Source: Coriobacteriia bacterium
Lineage (GTDB): Bacteria; Actinomycetota; Coriobacteriia; Anaerosomatales; SLCP01
Assembly (NCBI GenBank): GCA_030603745.1
Contig: JAUVXE010000001.1
Location: 145,641-209,640 of the forward strand
Reading direction: 5' to 3'
DNA: 64,000 nucleotides
The notes beneath the pieces were generated by a model. That model was not told where the DNA came from. It saw only the letters and a list, made by a program, of their open reading frames with translations, and ran no database searches. A program made the position numbers and the translations under genes. The first letter of the stretch is position 1. Each line of letters starts with the position of its first letter. Below, in pieces: positions 8,302 through 16,658 of the stretch.

Positions 8302-9489
8302 CTACCGGGCCTCCCCTGCGAGCGCCCACGTCCCGTCCACGACGCGGTAGAAGCTCAGGTCGTCCTCGGACAGTCCGTTGTGGTCGGTCGGGGTGAACGT
8401 GAAGGTGCCGCCCACGGCGACGAACCCCTCCGTCCGCTCGAGCTCGTCACGGAGGTCCGACGACGTGAACTCCTCGGGCAGGCGGCGCATCGCGTCGACG
8501 AGGAGATGGATGGCGTCGTACGCGTGTCCCGCGAAGATGTCCGGAGCCACGCCGTAGCGGTCGGTGAAGCGGCCGATGAACCCGGTCGCGACCTCGTAGG
8601 CCTCGGTGCCGGGTCCGTACGCCTCGGGGACGAGGATGTGGCCGGCCGCGAGCTGGAACCCCTCTGCGGCGCTGCCCGCCCCCTCCAGCAGCTCGACACG
8701 CGCGTTGCCGGGACCCCCGTACACCGGGAGGACGTCCATCCCGGTGAGCGAGTCGTGGTTCTTGAGGATGGTGGCGGCCTCCGCCCCCGCGGCCCACATC
8801 AGGATCGCGTCGGGCTCGGCGGAGCGGATCTTCGTGAGCTGTCCGGTCATGTCCGTGTCGCCACGGTTGAACTGCTCGTCCGCGACGACCTCCATCCCGA
8901 ACCGGTCGATCACCGCCATGGTCGCGTCGCGCCCGTCCTTCCCGTAGCCGCCCGAGTCCGCGATCAGCGCGAGGCGCTCCACGCCCGCCGCGCGCATCTC
9001 GCCCAGGATGAACGGCACGACCACGCGATTGGGCCAGGGGGTCTGGAACACCCATGGGTTGAACTGGTCGGTGATGACGGAGCCGCCCGCGAGCGAGACC
9101 TGGGCCACCCCGCCCCGCTCGGCCTCCTGCCGCATGGCCATCGACTGGCCGGTGCCGCTCGCGCCGATCAGCGCGACGACCCCCTCCTGCTCGATGAGCC
9201 GGCTGGCCGCCGCCACCGCGCGGGCCTCGTCGGTGCCGTCGTCCTCGAAGAGGACCTCGACCTCTCGGCCGTTGACGCCGCCTTCCGCGTTGATCCGCTC
9301 GACCTCGAGCTCTATCGCGCGGCGCTCAGGCTCACCGAGACCCGCGTAGGGCCCGGTGAGCGAGAGCACCGCTCCGATACGGATCGCGTCATCCGGCTGC
9401 GAGGCGCCATTGCTCCCGGCGCACCCGGTGAACGCCGTCGCGATCATCGCAAGGACCACGATGGCCGATGCGATCCTTGTGCGTCTCAC
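8302..9489 (-). CDS. livK: ABC transporter substrate-binding lipoprotein, LivK-like (copy 2 in transcription order)
   Basis: This is a 395-aa extracellular solute receptor of the Leu/Ile/Val-binding (periplasmic-binding type I) family. The start is GTG 9489 (VRRTRIASAIVV), behind the purine-rich GGGGGTGGAGC. The signal peptide ends in the lipobox TAFTGC, so Cys about 22 would be lipidated. The mature part begins with the typical IRIGAVLSLTGPYAGLGEPE. It is closely similar along its whole length to the neighbouring binding protein at 9530, so the pair is a tandem duplication. A GC-rich hairpin separates them. The ligand (aliphatic or aromatic amino acid) cannot be told from sequence. Confidence 0.92.
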   Translation of the reverse strand: MRRTRIASAIVVLAMIATAFTGCAGSNGASQPDDAIRIGAVLSLTGPYAGLGEPERRAIELEVERINAEGGVNGREVEVLFEDDGTDEARAVAAASRLIEQEGVVALIGASGTGQSMAMRQEAERGGVAQVSLAGGSVITDQFNPWVFQTPWPNRVVVPFILGEMRAAGVERLALIADSGGYGKDGRDATMAVIDRFGMEVVADEQFNRGDTDMTGQLTKIRSAEPDAILMWAAGAEAATILKNHDSLTGMDVLPVYGGPGNARVELLEGAGSAAEGFQLAAGHILVPEAYGPGTEAYEVATGFIGRFTDRYGVAPDIFAGHAYDAIHLLVDAMRRLPEEFTSSDLRDELERTEGFVAVGGTFTFTPTDHNGLSEDDLSFYRVVDGTWALAGEAR

Positions 9490-9509
9490 GCTCCACCCCC
9501 GTGTCGGCA

Positions 9510-9528
9510 GGGCCGCGTCACGCGGCCC
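9510..9528 (-). promoter_or_regulatory. Intra-operon hairpin between two livK copies
   Basis: GGGCCGCG-TCA-CGCGGCCC forms a perfect 8-bp stem with a 3-base loop. It lies immediately after the stop of the first livK copy and before the ribosome-binding site of the second. With no T-run it is more likely an mRNA-stabilising or attenuating element that raises the level of the first binding protein relative to downstream genes. Confidence 0.5.
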
Positions 9529-9529
9529 G

Positions 9530-10729
9530 CTACTCCTCGAGTACCCACGTGCCACCGCTCACCCGGTACATCACCAGGTCGTCCTGACCGAGCCCGTTAT
9601 GGTCGTCGGCGCTGTAGTTGAAGACACCGCCGATCCCCACGAAGCCGGTCGTGTTCTCGATCTCGTCACGAAGGTCGGCGGGCGTGAACCCCTCGGGCAG
9701 GCGCTTCATCGCCTCGACGATGATGTGGAGCGCGTCGAACGCGTGACCCGCGAACGTGTCGGGCGCGACCCCGAACCGGTCCGTGTAGCGCTCGATGAAG
9801 TCCGTCGCCACGCGGTACTCCTCGGTGTCGACGCCGTAGGCCTCGGGCACGAGGACCTTGCCCGCTGCGAAGACGAAGTCCTCGGCCGCACTCCCCGCAC
9901 CCTCGATGAACTCGGTGCGCGCGTTGCCGTGACTACCGATGAGCGGGATCTCGAGGCCGAGCGCGTCCATGTTCTTGGCCACCGTGGCGGCCTCGCGGCC
10001 GGCGTTCCACAGCAGCACCGCCTCGGCGCCCGAAGCCCGGATCTTGGTGAGCTGCCCGGTCATGTCGGTGTCACCGGGGTTGAAGGACTCCTCGGCGACG
10101 ATCTCGACGGCCGAGCCCTCGGCGGCGGCACGGATGACATCGACGCCGTCCTTACCGAAACCACCGGAGTCCGCGATGACCGCCACCCGCGTGATGCCGC
10201 GTTCCTCAAGGTAGTTCAGCGTGAACGGGACGACGATCATGTTCGACCACGGGGTCTGGAACACGAGCGGATGGAAGTCCGCCGTGATCACCGAACCGCC
10301 GGCGACCGAGACGTTCGGGATGCCCGCGCGGACGACCTCCTGGCGGATGGCCATGGTCCCGCCCGTGCCGGTGGCGCCGATGATGGCGATGACGCCGTCG
10401 TTCTCGATCAGGCGGGTCGTGACCGCGACCGCCGTCTCGGCGTCGGTCGCGTCGTCTTCGATTAGCACCTCGATCGGCCGGCCGTTGACTCCCCCGGCCG
10501 CGTTGATCCGCTCGACCTCCATCTCGATCGTGTTCTTCTCCGGCTCTCCCAGACCCGCAAGCGTGCCGCTGAGCGACAACACCGCCCCGATGCGGTAGGG
10601 TTCTGCGGTCGATGCGCCGTCGTTCCCCGGATCATCGCTCGCACCGGTACCGCACCCGGCGAGCGACACGACGGACATGAGCACGACCGGCAGCAAGAGC
10701 GACGCGACGATCCTCTTCTTCGCTGCCAT
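9530..10729 (-). CDS. livK: ABC transporter substrate-binding lipoprotein, LivK-like (copy 1 in transcription order)
   Basis: This is a 399-aa lipoprotein receptor of the HAAT family. It has a positively charged start (MAAKKR), a hydrophobic core and the lipobox SLAGC (Cys about 26). The mature region starts with YRIGAVLSLSGTLAGLGEPE and contains AIIGATGTGGTMAIRQE and GVAPDTFAGHAFDALHI, all shared with the copy at 8302-9489. The ATG at 10729 has a strong GGAGGT site upstream. It follows the ACT-domain gene by 28 bases in the same operon. Confidence 0.93.
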   Translation of the reverse strand: MAAKKRIVASLLLPVVLMSVVSLAGCGTGASDDPGNDGASTAEPYRIGAVLSLSGTLAGLGEPEKNTIEMEVERINAAGGVNGRPIEVLIEDDATDAETAVAVTTRLIENDGVIAIIGATGTGGTMAIRQEVVRAGIPNVSVAGGSVITADFHPLVFQTPWSNMIVVPFTLNYLEERGITRVAVIADSGGFGKDGVDVIRAAAEGSAVEIVAEESFNPGDTDMTGQLTKIRASGAEAVLLWNAGREAATVAKNMDALGLEIPLIGSHGNARTEFIEGAGSAAEDFVFAAGKVLVPEAYGVDTEEYRVATDFIERYTDRFGVAPDTFAGHAFDALHIIVEAMKRLPEGFTPADLRDEIENTTGFVGIGGVFNYSADDHNGLGQDDLVMYRVSGGTWVLEE

Positions 10730-10757
10730 CTTCCCTACCTCCTTCTCCGACCGTGCG

Positions 10758-11174
10758 TCAGATGCTCGAGATCTCGTCTTGGGACACGAGCCGCACGGGT
10801 TGACCCTCGAGCAGGCGGAGCGCGAGATCCGCGTCGCCTACGTTGAGTACGACGTAGGTGGCGATGAGCGAGTAGACGTACTCGACGTTGACGCCGGCGT
10901 CCGCCACGACGCGCAGCACCGAGGCGAGACCCCCGGGGTGGTCGGGCAGGTCGACACAGATGACATCGCTCTCCTTGACCGTGAAGCCCGCCGCGCGCAG
11001 CGCGGAGCTCGCGTCCTCAGGCCGGTCCACGACGAGCCGCAGGATGCCGAACTCCGCGGTGTCGGAGACCGAGAAGCCACGCACGTTGATCCCGGCATCG
11101 CCGAGGATCCCGGTGACCTCGCTCACCCGGCCGGCCTTGTTCTCGATGAACACCGACAGCTGGCGGACCTTCAC
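10758..11174 (-). CDS. Tandem ACT-domain regulatory protein
   Basis: This 138-aa protein consists of two consecutive ACT domains (about 3-68 and 70-135) and nothing else. The first begins RQLSVFIENKAGRVSEVTGI, the second VDLPDHPGGLASVLRVVADA. Both show the ligand-site pattern of hydrophobic residues followed by xPGxL or xAGR. ACT pairs bind amino acids and usually regulate enzymes or transport. The start is GTG 11174, overlapping the iorB stop by GTGA. A homologue at 27319-27753 is likewise paired with a paaK gene, so the function is probably sensing of an amino acid linked to PaaK or IOR activity. Confidence 0.88.
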   Translation of the reverse strand: MKVRQLSVFIENKAGRVSEVTGILGDAGINVRGFSVSDTAEFGILRLVVDRPEDASSALRAAGFTVKESDVICVDLPDHPGGLASVLRVVADAGVNVEYVYSLIATYVVLNVGDADLALRLLEGQPVRLVSQDEISSI

Positions 11175-11773
11175 AGCAGGCACTCCCCTTCCTCGCCGCA
11201 CGCGCGCCTGCCGAGATCGAAGGCGCGCAGGTTCGCCTCGACGGTGGCCGGCGGGACCCGGCGCTCGATCACGCCGGCCCACACCCCCCGGGGAAACGGC
11301 AGCCCGGTCGAGAGCGCGCCGAGGAGCACGATGTTGGCCGAGCGCGGGCTCCCGGCCTCGCACGCGAGCTCCTCGGCATCGATGAAGACGACGCCCTCTT
11401 CGACGAGGGCCTCCTCGACCCCGTCGGTCCGCGGGAGGTCGCCGATGAGCACGGGCATGGGGTCGATCACGCGGGAGTTCACGAGCAGCCTCCCGCCGGG
11501 CTTCAGGAAGGGTAGCTGACGCGCGGCCTCGGTGACCTCGAACGCGACGAGGTGGTCGGCGTGGCCGTGATCGGTGATCGGAGCGTGGACACGGTCGCCG
11601 AAGCGCACCACGGTGTCGACCGAACCGCCCCGCTGAGCCATGCCGTGGACCTCGGAGAGCTTGACGTCGAACCCGGCAGCGCGCGCGGTCTTGGCCAGGA
11701 CATCGGCCGCGAGGATCGTGCCCTGCCCGCCCACGCCGGCGAGCATCACGGTCGTCGTGGGATCCGCCATCAT
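11171..11773 (-). CDS. iorB: Indolepyruvate ferredoxin oxidoreductase, beta (gamma-type) subunit
   Basis: This 200-aa subunit has the pyruvate/ketoisovalerate oxidoreductase gamma fold: VMLAGVGGQGTILAADVLAK at the N-terminus and SEVHGMAQRGGSVDTVVRFG. With IorA it catalyses ferredoxin-dependent oxidative decarboxylation of aryl-pyruvates to aryl-acetyl-CoA. The length and motifs are standard for IorB. The start ATG 11773 overlaps the iorA stop by ATGA, and the end overlaps the ACT gene by GTGA, so expression is tightly coupled. Confidence 0.93.
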   Translation of the reverse strand: MMADPTTTVMLAGVGGQGTILAADVLAKTARAAGFDVKLSEVHGMAQRGGSVDTVVRFGDRVHAPITDHGHADHLVAFEVTEAARQLPFLKPGGRLLVNSRVIDPMPVLIGDLPRTDGVEEALVEEGVVFIDAEELACEAGSPRSANIVLLGALSTGLPFPRGVWAGVIERRVPPATVEANLRAFDLGRRACGEEGECLL

Positions 11774-13524
11774 ACGCCTCCGATGTCGCACGCCGGTCCG
11801 GTCAGGTCGATCGCGGAGAACCGGCAGACCTTCACGCAGTCCGCGCACCCGACGCAGAGCGTGATGTCGATCCGCGCCCTCCCGTCCTCGAGACGGCTGA
11901 TCGCGGGGCACCCGATGCTGATGCACACGCCGCACGCGGTGCACGTGTCCTCGTCGACCGCGTAGGGCTGCTCCTTCTCCCGGATGAGTAGCGCGCACGG
12001 GGCGCGGAAGATGATGACGCTGAGCTCTTTCGCGGCGACCTCCTCGCGGACCGCAGCGATGGCGTCGTCGATGGCGTGCGGGTCGAGGGTGCGGACGCGT
12101 TTGACGCCCATGGCCCGGCAGACACCCTCGAGGTCCATCTCGACGGTAGGTCGACCCTGAAGGGTGCACCCGCTCACCGGGTTCTCCTGATGGCCGGTCA
12201 TCGCGGTGATCCGGTTGTCGAGGATGCAGACGGTGGCGTCACTGCCGTTGTACGCGAGATTCGCAAGGGCGGGCAAGCCTGAGTGCGCGAACGTCGAGTC
12301 CCCGATGACCGCGACGACCGGCCGGTCATCGCCCACGCCGGCGAGCCGCATCCCGTGCGCCATCCCCACGCCGGCCCCCATGCAGACACACGAGTCCATC
12401 GACGCGAGCGGGGCGAGCGCGCCGAGGGTGTAGCAGCCGATGTCGCCCGTGACGATCGCTTTCGCCTTGCGCAGCGCGTGATAGGCGCCGCGGTGCGGAC
12501 ACCCCGGACACATGAGCGGCGGACGGGGCGGGAGCCCTTCCACGCGATCGCGGACCGGCGCCGCCTCGGCGCCGAGCGCCCGTGCGATGAGCGCCGGCGA
12601 GAGCTCGCCGGTGCCCGGCAGGTCGATACGGTCGACCGCGAGACCGAGCCGTAGCAGACCGCCGAGCAGGTACTCCTCGGCCTCCTCGACCACGGCGAGC
12701 CGCTCGACGGAGTCCGCGAAGCGTGCGAGCGCCTCTGCTGGCAGCGGGAACGAGAGTCCGACCTTGAAGACCGAGGCGTCGGGCAGTGCCTCGCGAACGT
12801 ACTCATAGCACACGCCCGAGGTCACGATGCCCACGGAGGGGTCGCGCAGCTCCGCGCGGTTGAAGACGCACTCCTCGGCGAAGGAGGAGAGCGCGGCCAC
12901 CCGCGCGTCGACCGCGAGTCTGCGGGCGCGCGCCATGGCGGGCATCATCACCCACTTGCAGGCGTCCTTCACGTAGTCGCCGGACTCGGGGACCACCCGC
13001 TCGCCGTCGAGCTCGACCACGCCCTTGGAGTGCGAGATGCGGGTGGTGGCACGGACGAGGACGGGCGTGTCGAAGCGCTCCGAGAGCTCGAACGCCGCGC
13101 GAGTGAAGGCGAGGGCCTCTGCGCTGTCAGAGGGCTCGAGCACGGGGATGCGAGCGAAGGGTCCCCAGTTGCGAGAGTCCTGCTCGTTTTGGGAGGAGTG
13201 CATCCCGGGGTCGTCTGCGACGAAGACCACGAGACCGCCGCCGACGCCGGTGTAGGCAAGGGTGAGCAGCGGGTCGGCCGCCACGTTGACCCCCACGTGC
13301 TTCATGGTCACGAGGGAACGCGCCCCGCCCATCGACACGCCCGCCGCGACCTCGAGGGCGACCTTCTCGTTGGGCGCCCACTCGGCGTAGACGTCATCCA
13401 TGCGGGCGAAGACCTCGAGCGCCTGAGTGGAGGGGGTGCCGGGGTATCCCACGCCGACGCGCGCCCCCGCCTCCCATGCCCCGCGGGCGACCGACTCGTT
13501 ACCGGAGAGCAGCTCGGAAGTCAC
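11770..13524 (-). CDS. iorA: Indolepyruvate ferredoxin oxidoreductase, alpha subunit
   Basis: This is a 584-aa TPP- and iron-sulfur-dependent subunit. The N-terminal pyrimidine-binding part has GYPGTPSTQALEVF. The TPP-binding part (about 370-450) has GDIGCYTLGALAPLASMDSC and GDSTFAHSGLPAL. The C-terminal ferredoxin-like domain (about 525-570) has CTACGVCISIGCP and CVGCADCVKVC, the two 4Fe-4S sites expected of IorA. I choose GTG 13524 (VTSELLSGNE) because AAGGAG lies just upstream and a candidate promoter lies at 13572-13580. A longer frame to 13590 would contain that promoter. It is the first gene of the operon and oxidises keto acids from aromatic amino acids. Confidence 0.92.
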   Translation of the reverse strand: MTSELLSGNESVARGAWEAGARVGVGYPGTPSTQALEVFARMDDVYAEWAPNEKVALEVAAGVSMGGARSLVTMKHVGVNVAADPLLTLAYTGVGGGLVVFVADDPGMHSSQNEQDSRNWGPFARIPVLEPSDSAEALAFTRAAFELSERFDTPVLVRATTRISHSKGVVELDGERVVPESGDYVKDACKWVMMPAMARARRLAVDARVAALSSFAEECVFNRAELRDPSVGIVTSGVCYEYVREALPDASVFKVGLSFPLPAEALARFADSVERLAVVEEAEEYLLGGLLRLGLAVDRIDLPGTGELSPALIARALGAEAAPVRDRVEGLPPRPPLMCPGCPHRGAYHALRKAKAIVTGDIGCYTLGALAPLASMDSCVCMGAGVGMAHGMRLAGVGDDRPVVAVIGDSTFAHSGLPALANLAYNGSDATVCILDNRITAMTGHQENPVSGCTLQGRPTVEMDLEGVCRAMGVKRVRTLDPHAIDDAIAAVREEVAAKELSVIIFRAPCALLIREKEQPYAVDEDTCTACGVCISIGCPAISRLEDGRARIDITLCVGCADCVKVCRFSAIDLTGPACDIGGV

Positions 13525-13571
13525 GCGGCTCCTTCCATGGTTCGGGGAGGTGGCGTTCGAAGATTGGACGG

Positions 13572-13598
13572 ATGATACCACAGGGAGCATGCACTCCC
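13572..13598 (-). promoter_or_regulatory. Candidate iorA promoter with adjacent dyad
   Basis: On the minus strand TGGTATCAT (13572-13580) is an extended -10 element, about 50 bases ahead of the chosen iorA start. Just upstream of it lies GGGAG-6-CTCCC (13583-13598), an inverted repeat placed where a regulator could act. No good -35 is seen, which is usual for extended -10 promoters. Confidence 0.45.
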
Positions 13599-13626
13599 GT
13601 GCAACGCGGCGCGTGGCGCCTCCCGG

Positions 13627-14790
13627 TTACGGGCGGGTCGCCCCGACGTAGTCCCCACGACGCTCGATCCGCGAGAGCAGCGACTCGATCCGGACGTCGA
13701 ACCCGGTGCTCGGGGCGTGCAGGAAGTCGCCGCCTCCCACGAAGATGCCCACATGGTGGATCCGCCCCGGGTCCCCGTCGTAGCCGAAGAAGACAAGGTC
13801 GCCCGGGAGAAGCAGGTCGAGGCGGTCGGGCGGGATGAAGCCGCCCACGGTGAACTGCGCGCGGCTGTTGCGCGGGATGGAGATGCCGATCTCACGATAG
13901 ACGTACTGCGTGAGGCCCGAACAGTCGAACCCTGCCGGCGTCGACCCTCCCCACACGTACGGCACGCCGAGGTAGCGCATGCCGACCGTCACAGCGGCCG
14001 GGTTGCCCGGCCCGAGGGCGGCCGGATCGAAGACCCGTCCGTTGGGCCGTGCGACACGCGCGGGCGCGCCTCCTTGCCGGGAGGCCGCCTCCGCTGCCCG
14101 CCGCGCGGCCTCGGCGGCGGCACGGGCGCGTTCCTCGGCCTCGCGCCTGAGGCGCTCCTCCTCCTCGGCGACGAGCAGGGTCAGCTGCTCGTCGAGTTCG
14201 CGGACGTAGCGGGCCTGACGGGAGCGCGCGGCGTCGACCTCGGCGAGCTTGGCCTCGGCCTGGCGCCGGAGCGTCACCTGCTCCTGTTCGCGACGCTCCA
14301 GGGTGCGCTGGACGCCCTCGAGCTCGTCACGGGCGGCGCGGACCTCGGCGACGAGGGTCGCGTCGCTGCGGGAGACGCGCCGGAACCACTCGAGCCGGGT
14401 CAGCAGCTCCTGGAACGAGGCGGTCCCGAGCACGACCTCGACGACGTTCACGCCGCCCGACCGGTAGATGCCGTTCGCGCGTTCCTCGAGCGTCGTCTGC
14501 GCCGAGGAGAGCTCGGTGCGCGCCACCGCGACACGCTCCCGGGTCTCGGCGACCTCGACGCGCGTGAGGGTCAGTGCCTCGGCGATCTGCTCGTACTCCT
14601 CGTGGCGCAACTCGACGAGGGCCCCGAGTTCCTCCAGCTCCGCGCGGGCGGCCTCGACGCTCGCGCGCTGCGCCTCGATCTCGGGAGTGGTGGGGGTAGC
14701 CCCCGCCGGCGTCGTCGCTCCAAGCGCGAGCGTGGCGGCGAGCACGAGTGCCGCGAGCCTGCTGGCCGGGGTGCCGGGGATGATCCGCAC
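13627..14790 (-). CDS. Secreted coiled-coil NlpC/P60 peptidoglycan endopeptidase
   Basis: This is a 387-aa exported cell-wall hydrolase. It has a signal peptide (about 1-31, ending in the ATPAGA region), a long coiled coil rich in Glu, Arg and Ala (about 35-240) and a C-terminal NlpC/P60 domain (about 275-387). Catalytic Cys290 lies in FDCSGL and His346 in HHVGIF, so the enzyme should be active. The design resembles RipA/CwlO-type enzymes, where the coiled coil restrains the catalytic domain until activated at division or elongation. The start is GTG 14790 behind AGGAGGT. It is divergent from an RlpA-like coiled-coil protein. Confidence 0.9.
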   Translation of the reverse strand: MRIIPGTPASRLAALVLAATLALGATTPAGATPTTPEIEAQRASVEAARAELEELGALVELRHEEYEQIAEALTLTRVEVAETRERVAVARTELSSAQTTLEERANGIYRSGGVNVVEVVLGTASFQELLTRLEWFRRVSRSDATLVAEVRAARDELEGVQRTLERREQEQVTLRRQAEAKLAEVDAARSRQARYVRELDEQLTLLVAEEEERLRREAEERARAAAEAARRAAEAASRQGGAPARVARPNGRVFDPAALGPGNPAAVTVGMRYLGVPYVWGGSTPAGFDCSGLTQYVYREIGISIPRNSRAQFTVGGFIPPDRLDLLLPGDLVFFGYDGDPGRIHHVGIFVGGGDFLHAPSTGFDVRIESLLSRIERRGDYVGATRP

Positions 14791-14866
14791 GGGACCTCCT
14801 GCTGCTTCGGTTCGACTGCGTTCGAGGTCGCACCACCGAAGGTGGCGGCGACCGGCACTGCCATGA

Positions 14867-14876
14867 TGGTATCATA
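14867..14876. promoter_or_regulatory. Candidate divergent promoter region
   Basis: The plus strand has the extended -10 TGGTATCAT (14867-14875), about 50 bases before the RlpA-like gene. The overlapping TATGAT (14871-14876) on the minus strand could serve the NlpC/P60 gene. Shared positioning would tie expression of the two envelope proteins together. Confidence 0.4.
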
Positions 14877-14927
14877 TCCCCGCAGCGTAGCGCCCCCGGG
14901 GCGCCCCGTCGCAGTGAAGGGCCGCAG

Positions 14928-16007
14928 ATGCGTCACAGCCGTTCGGTCGCAGCAGTACTCGTCGTGGCAACCCTGCTCGGAGCGGGTCTCCCCCGGGCGG
15001 GCACCGCCCGTGCCAACCCTCCGGCCCCGCCCGCGACCGCCTCCTCCCCGGCCCTCGCCGAGGCGACGGACCGGGTGCTCGAGCTCGAGGAGGCCATCGA
15101 GGCACACCGGGCCGAGCGCGGCGCCATCGAGGAGCGTATCGAGGTCACCAACCTCCGCATCATCGAACAACAGGCGGTACTCGAGTCCTCACGCCGCCGC
15201 CTCCTCGAGGCCCAGGCCGCCTACCGCGGTCGCATGGTCGACATCTACAAGTCTCGCCTCGCCGACCCCGTGACCGTGCTGCTCACCGCCGAGAGCATGT
15301 CGGAGTTCTACGCTCGCCTGAACATGCTGAGCCGCATCGCGGTACGTGACCGCCGGGCCTACGACGACGCCGTGGTCGCCGCGGCCGAGGCCGAGTTCCA
15401 GGCCGCCTACCTCGACGACCTCAAGGCCCAAGACATCGCCTTGCGCCAGATGCACCGCCAGACCGCCGAGGACCTCGACCGCGCGCTCGCGGACCAGCAG
15501 GCGCTCGTCGCCCGTCTCGACGCGGCCGTGCGCGCCGAGGCCCAGGCCGCGCTCACCGCCCGGCGCCAGGCGACCGCTAAGACGCGAGGCCAGTGGAAGG
15601 AGAGCTCCGTCCCGCTCGCCGACCCGGTCGAGAAGGTCCCCGGGGTGGTCGAGCCCTACACCGACCGCACGTACCTGGTCTCGTCCTACCACCCCCGGCG
15701 CTACCGGTCGCTCGGCCGCACCACGACCGCGCTGTGCTCCTGGTACGGCAACGAGTTCCACGGCCGCATGACGGCCTCGGGCCAGATCTACAACCAGAAC
15801 GACTTCACCTGCGCCTCGCGAACGCTGCCGTTCGGGACCCGCCTCGCCCTCACGCGCGGGGACCGGCGGATCGTGGTCGTGGTCACCGACCGCGGGCCCT
15901 TCATCGCAGGCCGCGACCTCGACCTCTCGCGCGCCGCCGCGCGCGCGCTCGGCTTCTCCGGCCTCGCGACGGTCCACGTCGAGTTCGTCGAACCCCTCTC
16001 GCAGTAG
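14928..16007 (+). CDS. Secreted coiled-coil protein with RlpA-like double-psi beta-barrel domain
   Basis: This 359-aa protein has a signal peptide (about 1-29) and a coiled coil (about 45-210) that resembles the regulatory part of PcsB/CwlO-type proteins. A linker follows, then a C-terminal RlpA-like domain (about 265-355) with CSWYGNEFHGRMTASG, the FTCASRTLPFGTRL segment and VTDRGPF. RlpA proteins bind or cleave denuded glycan strands; the conserved Asp of TDRGPF is present. The ATG at 14928 has AAGGG upstream. Its opposite orientation to the NlpC/P60 gene and its shared architecture suggest a linked role in wall remodelling. Confidence 0.88.
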   Translation: MRHSRSVAAVLVVATLLGAGLPRAGTARANPPAPPATASSPALAEATDRVLELEEAIEAHRAERGAIEERIEVTNLRIIEQQAVLESSRRRLLEAQAAYRGRMVDIYKSRLADPVTVLLTAESMSEFYARLNMLSRIAVRDRRAYDDAVVAAAEAEFQAAYLDDLKAQDIALRQMHRQTAEDLDRALADQQALVARLDAAVRAEAQAALTARRQATAKTRGQWKESSVPLADPVEKVPGVVEPYTDRTYLVSSYHPRRYRSLGRTTTALCSWYGNEFHGRMTASGQIYNQNDFTCASRTLPFGTRLALTRGDRRIVVVVTDRGPFIAGRDLDLSRAAARALGFSGLATVHVEFVEPLSQ

Positions 16008-16009
16008 CG

Positions 16010-16044
16010 GACGGCCGCCCCCCGGTGAGGGTGGGACGGCCGTC
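16010..16044. terminator. Hairpin between convergent genes
   Basis: GACGGCCG (16010-16017) and CGGCCGTC (16037-16044) form an 8-bp stem around a 19-base loop. It lies between the 3' ends of the RlpA-like gene and apt. No T-run follows, so its strength as a terminator is uncertain. Confidence 0.4.
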
Positions 16045-16069
16045 GTGGTCGCGCGGGGCGCGGTCGATC

Positions 16070-16585
16070 TCAGGTCACGTGGATGAGCGAGACGACCTTG
16101 TGGTCGGTCAGCTTGCCCCGTCCGCCGAGGAAATCGAGCTCGATGAGGAACGCGAGCCCCGCGATCCTTGCGCCCGTGCACTCGGCGAGCTCGGTCTTGG
16201 CCGCCGCCGTCCCCCCGGTCGCGAGCACATCGTCGACGATGAGCACCACGTCGTCCGGACCGATGGCGTCGAGGTGCATCTCGAGGGTATCGATGCCGTA
16301 CTCGAGCGCGTACTCGGCCTTGGTGGTCTGCCATGGCAACTTGCCGGGCTTGCGCGCCGGGATGAAGCCGGCCCCGAGCTTGTAGGCGAGGGCCCCGCCG
16401 AAGATGAACCCGCGCGCCTCGGCGCCGAGGACCTTGGTCACGCCGGCGTCGGCGAACTGCTCAGCGATGGTGTCGATCGCCTGCCGGAAGCCCTCGGGGC
16501 TTGCGAGCAGTGGCGTGATGTCCTTGAAGACGATCCCCTCTTTCGGGAAGTCGGGGATGTCGCGGATGTAGCTCTCGAGATTCAT
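16070..16585 (-). CDS. apt: Adenine phosphoribosyltransferase
   Basis: This 171-aa enzyme salvages adenine to AMP using PRPP. It has the family start YIRDIPDFPKEGIVFKDITP, the segment VLGAEARGFIFGGALA and the PRPP loop VLIVDDVLATGGTAAA. The length is standard. GGAGG lies just before the ATG at 16585. It is the last gene of a minus-strand string with hpt. With the purine and uracil permeases and pyrEF it forms part of the window's nucleobase-salvage complement. Confidence 0.96.
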   Translation of the reverse strand: MNLESYIRDIPDFPKEGIVFKDITPLLASPEGFRQAIDTIAEQFADAGVTKVLGAEARGFIFGGALAYKLGAGFIPARKPGKLPWQTTKAEYALEYGIDTLEMHLDAIGPDDVVLIVDDVLATGGTAAAKTELAECTGARIAGLAFLIELDFLGGRGKLTDHKVVSLIHVT

Positions 16586-16658
16586 CGGTCCTCCAGCTCC
16601 ACGGTACGGTCAGTCCACAGGATAGACGCTCGGGCACCCGTACACCAGGGACGCGTGC

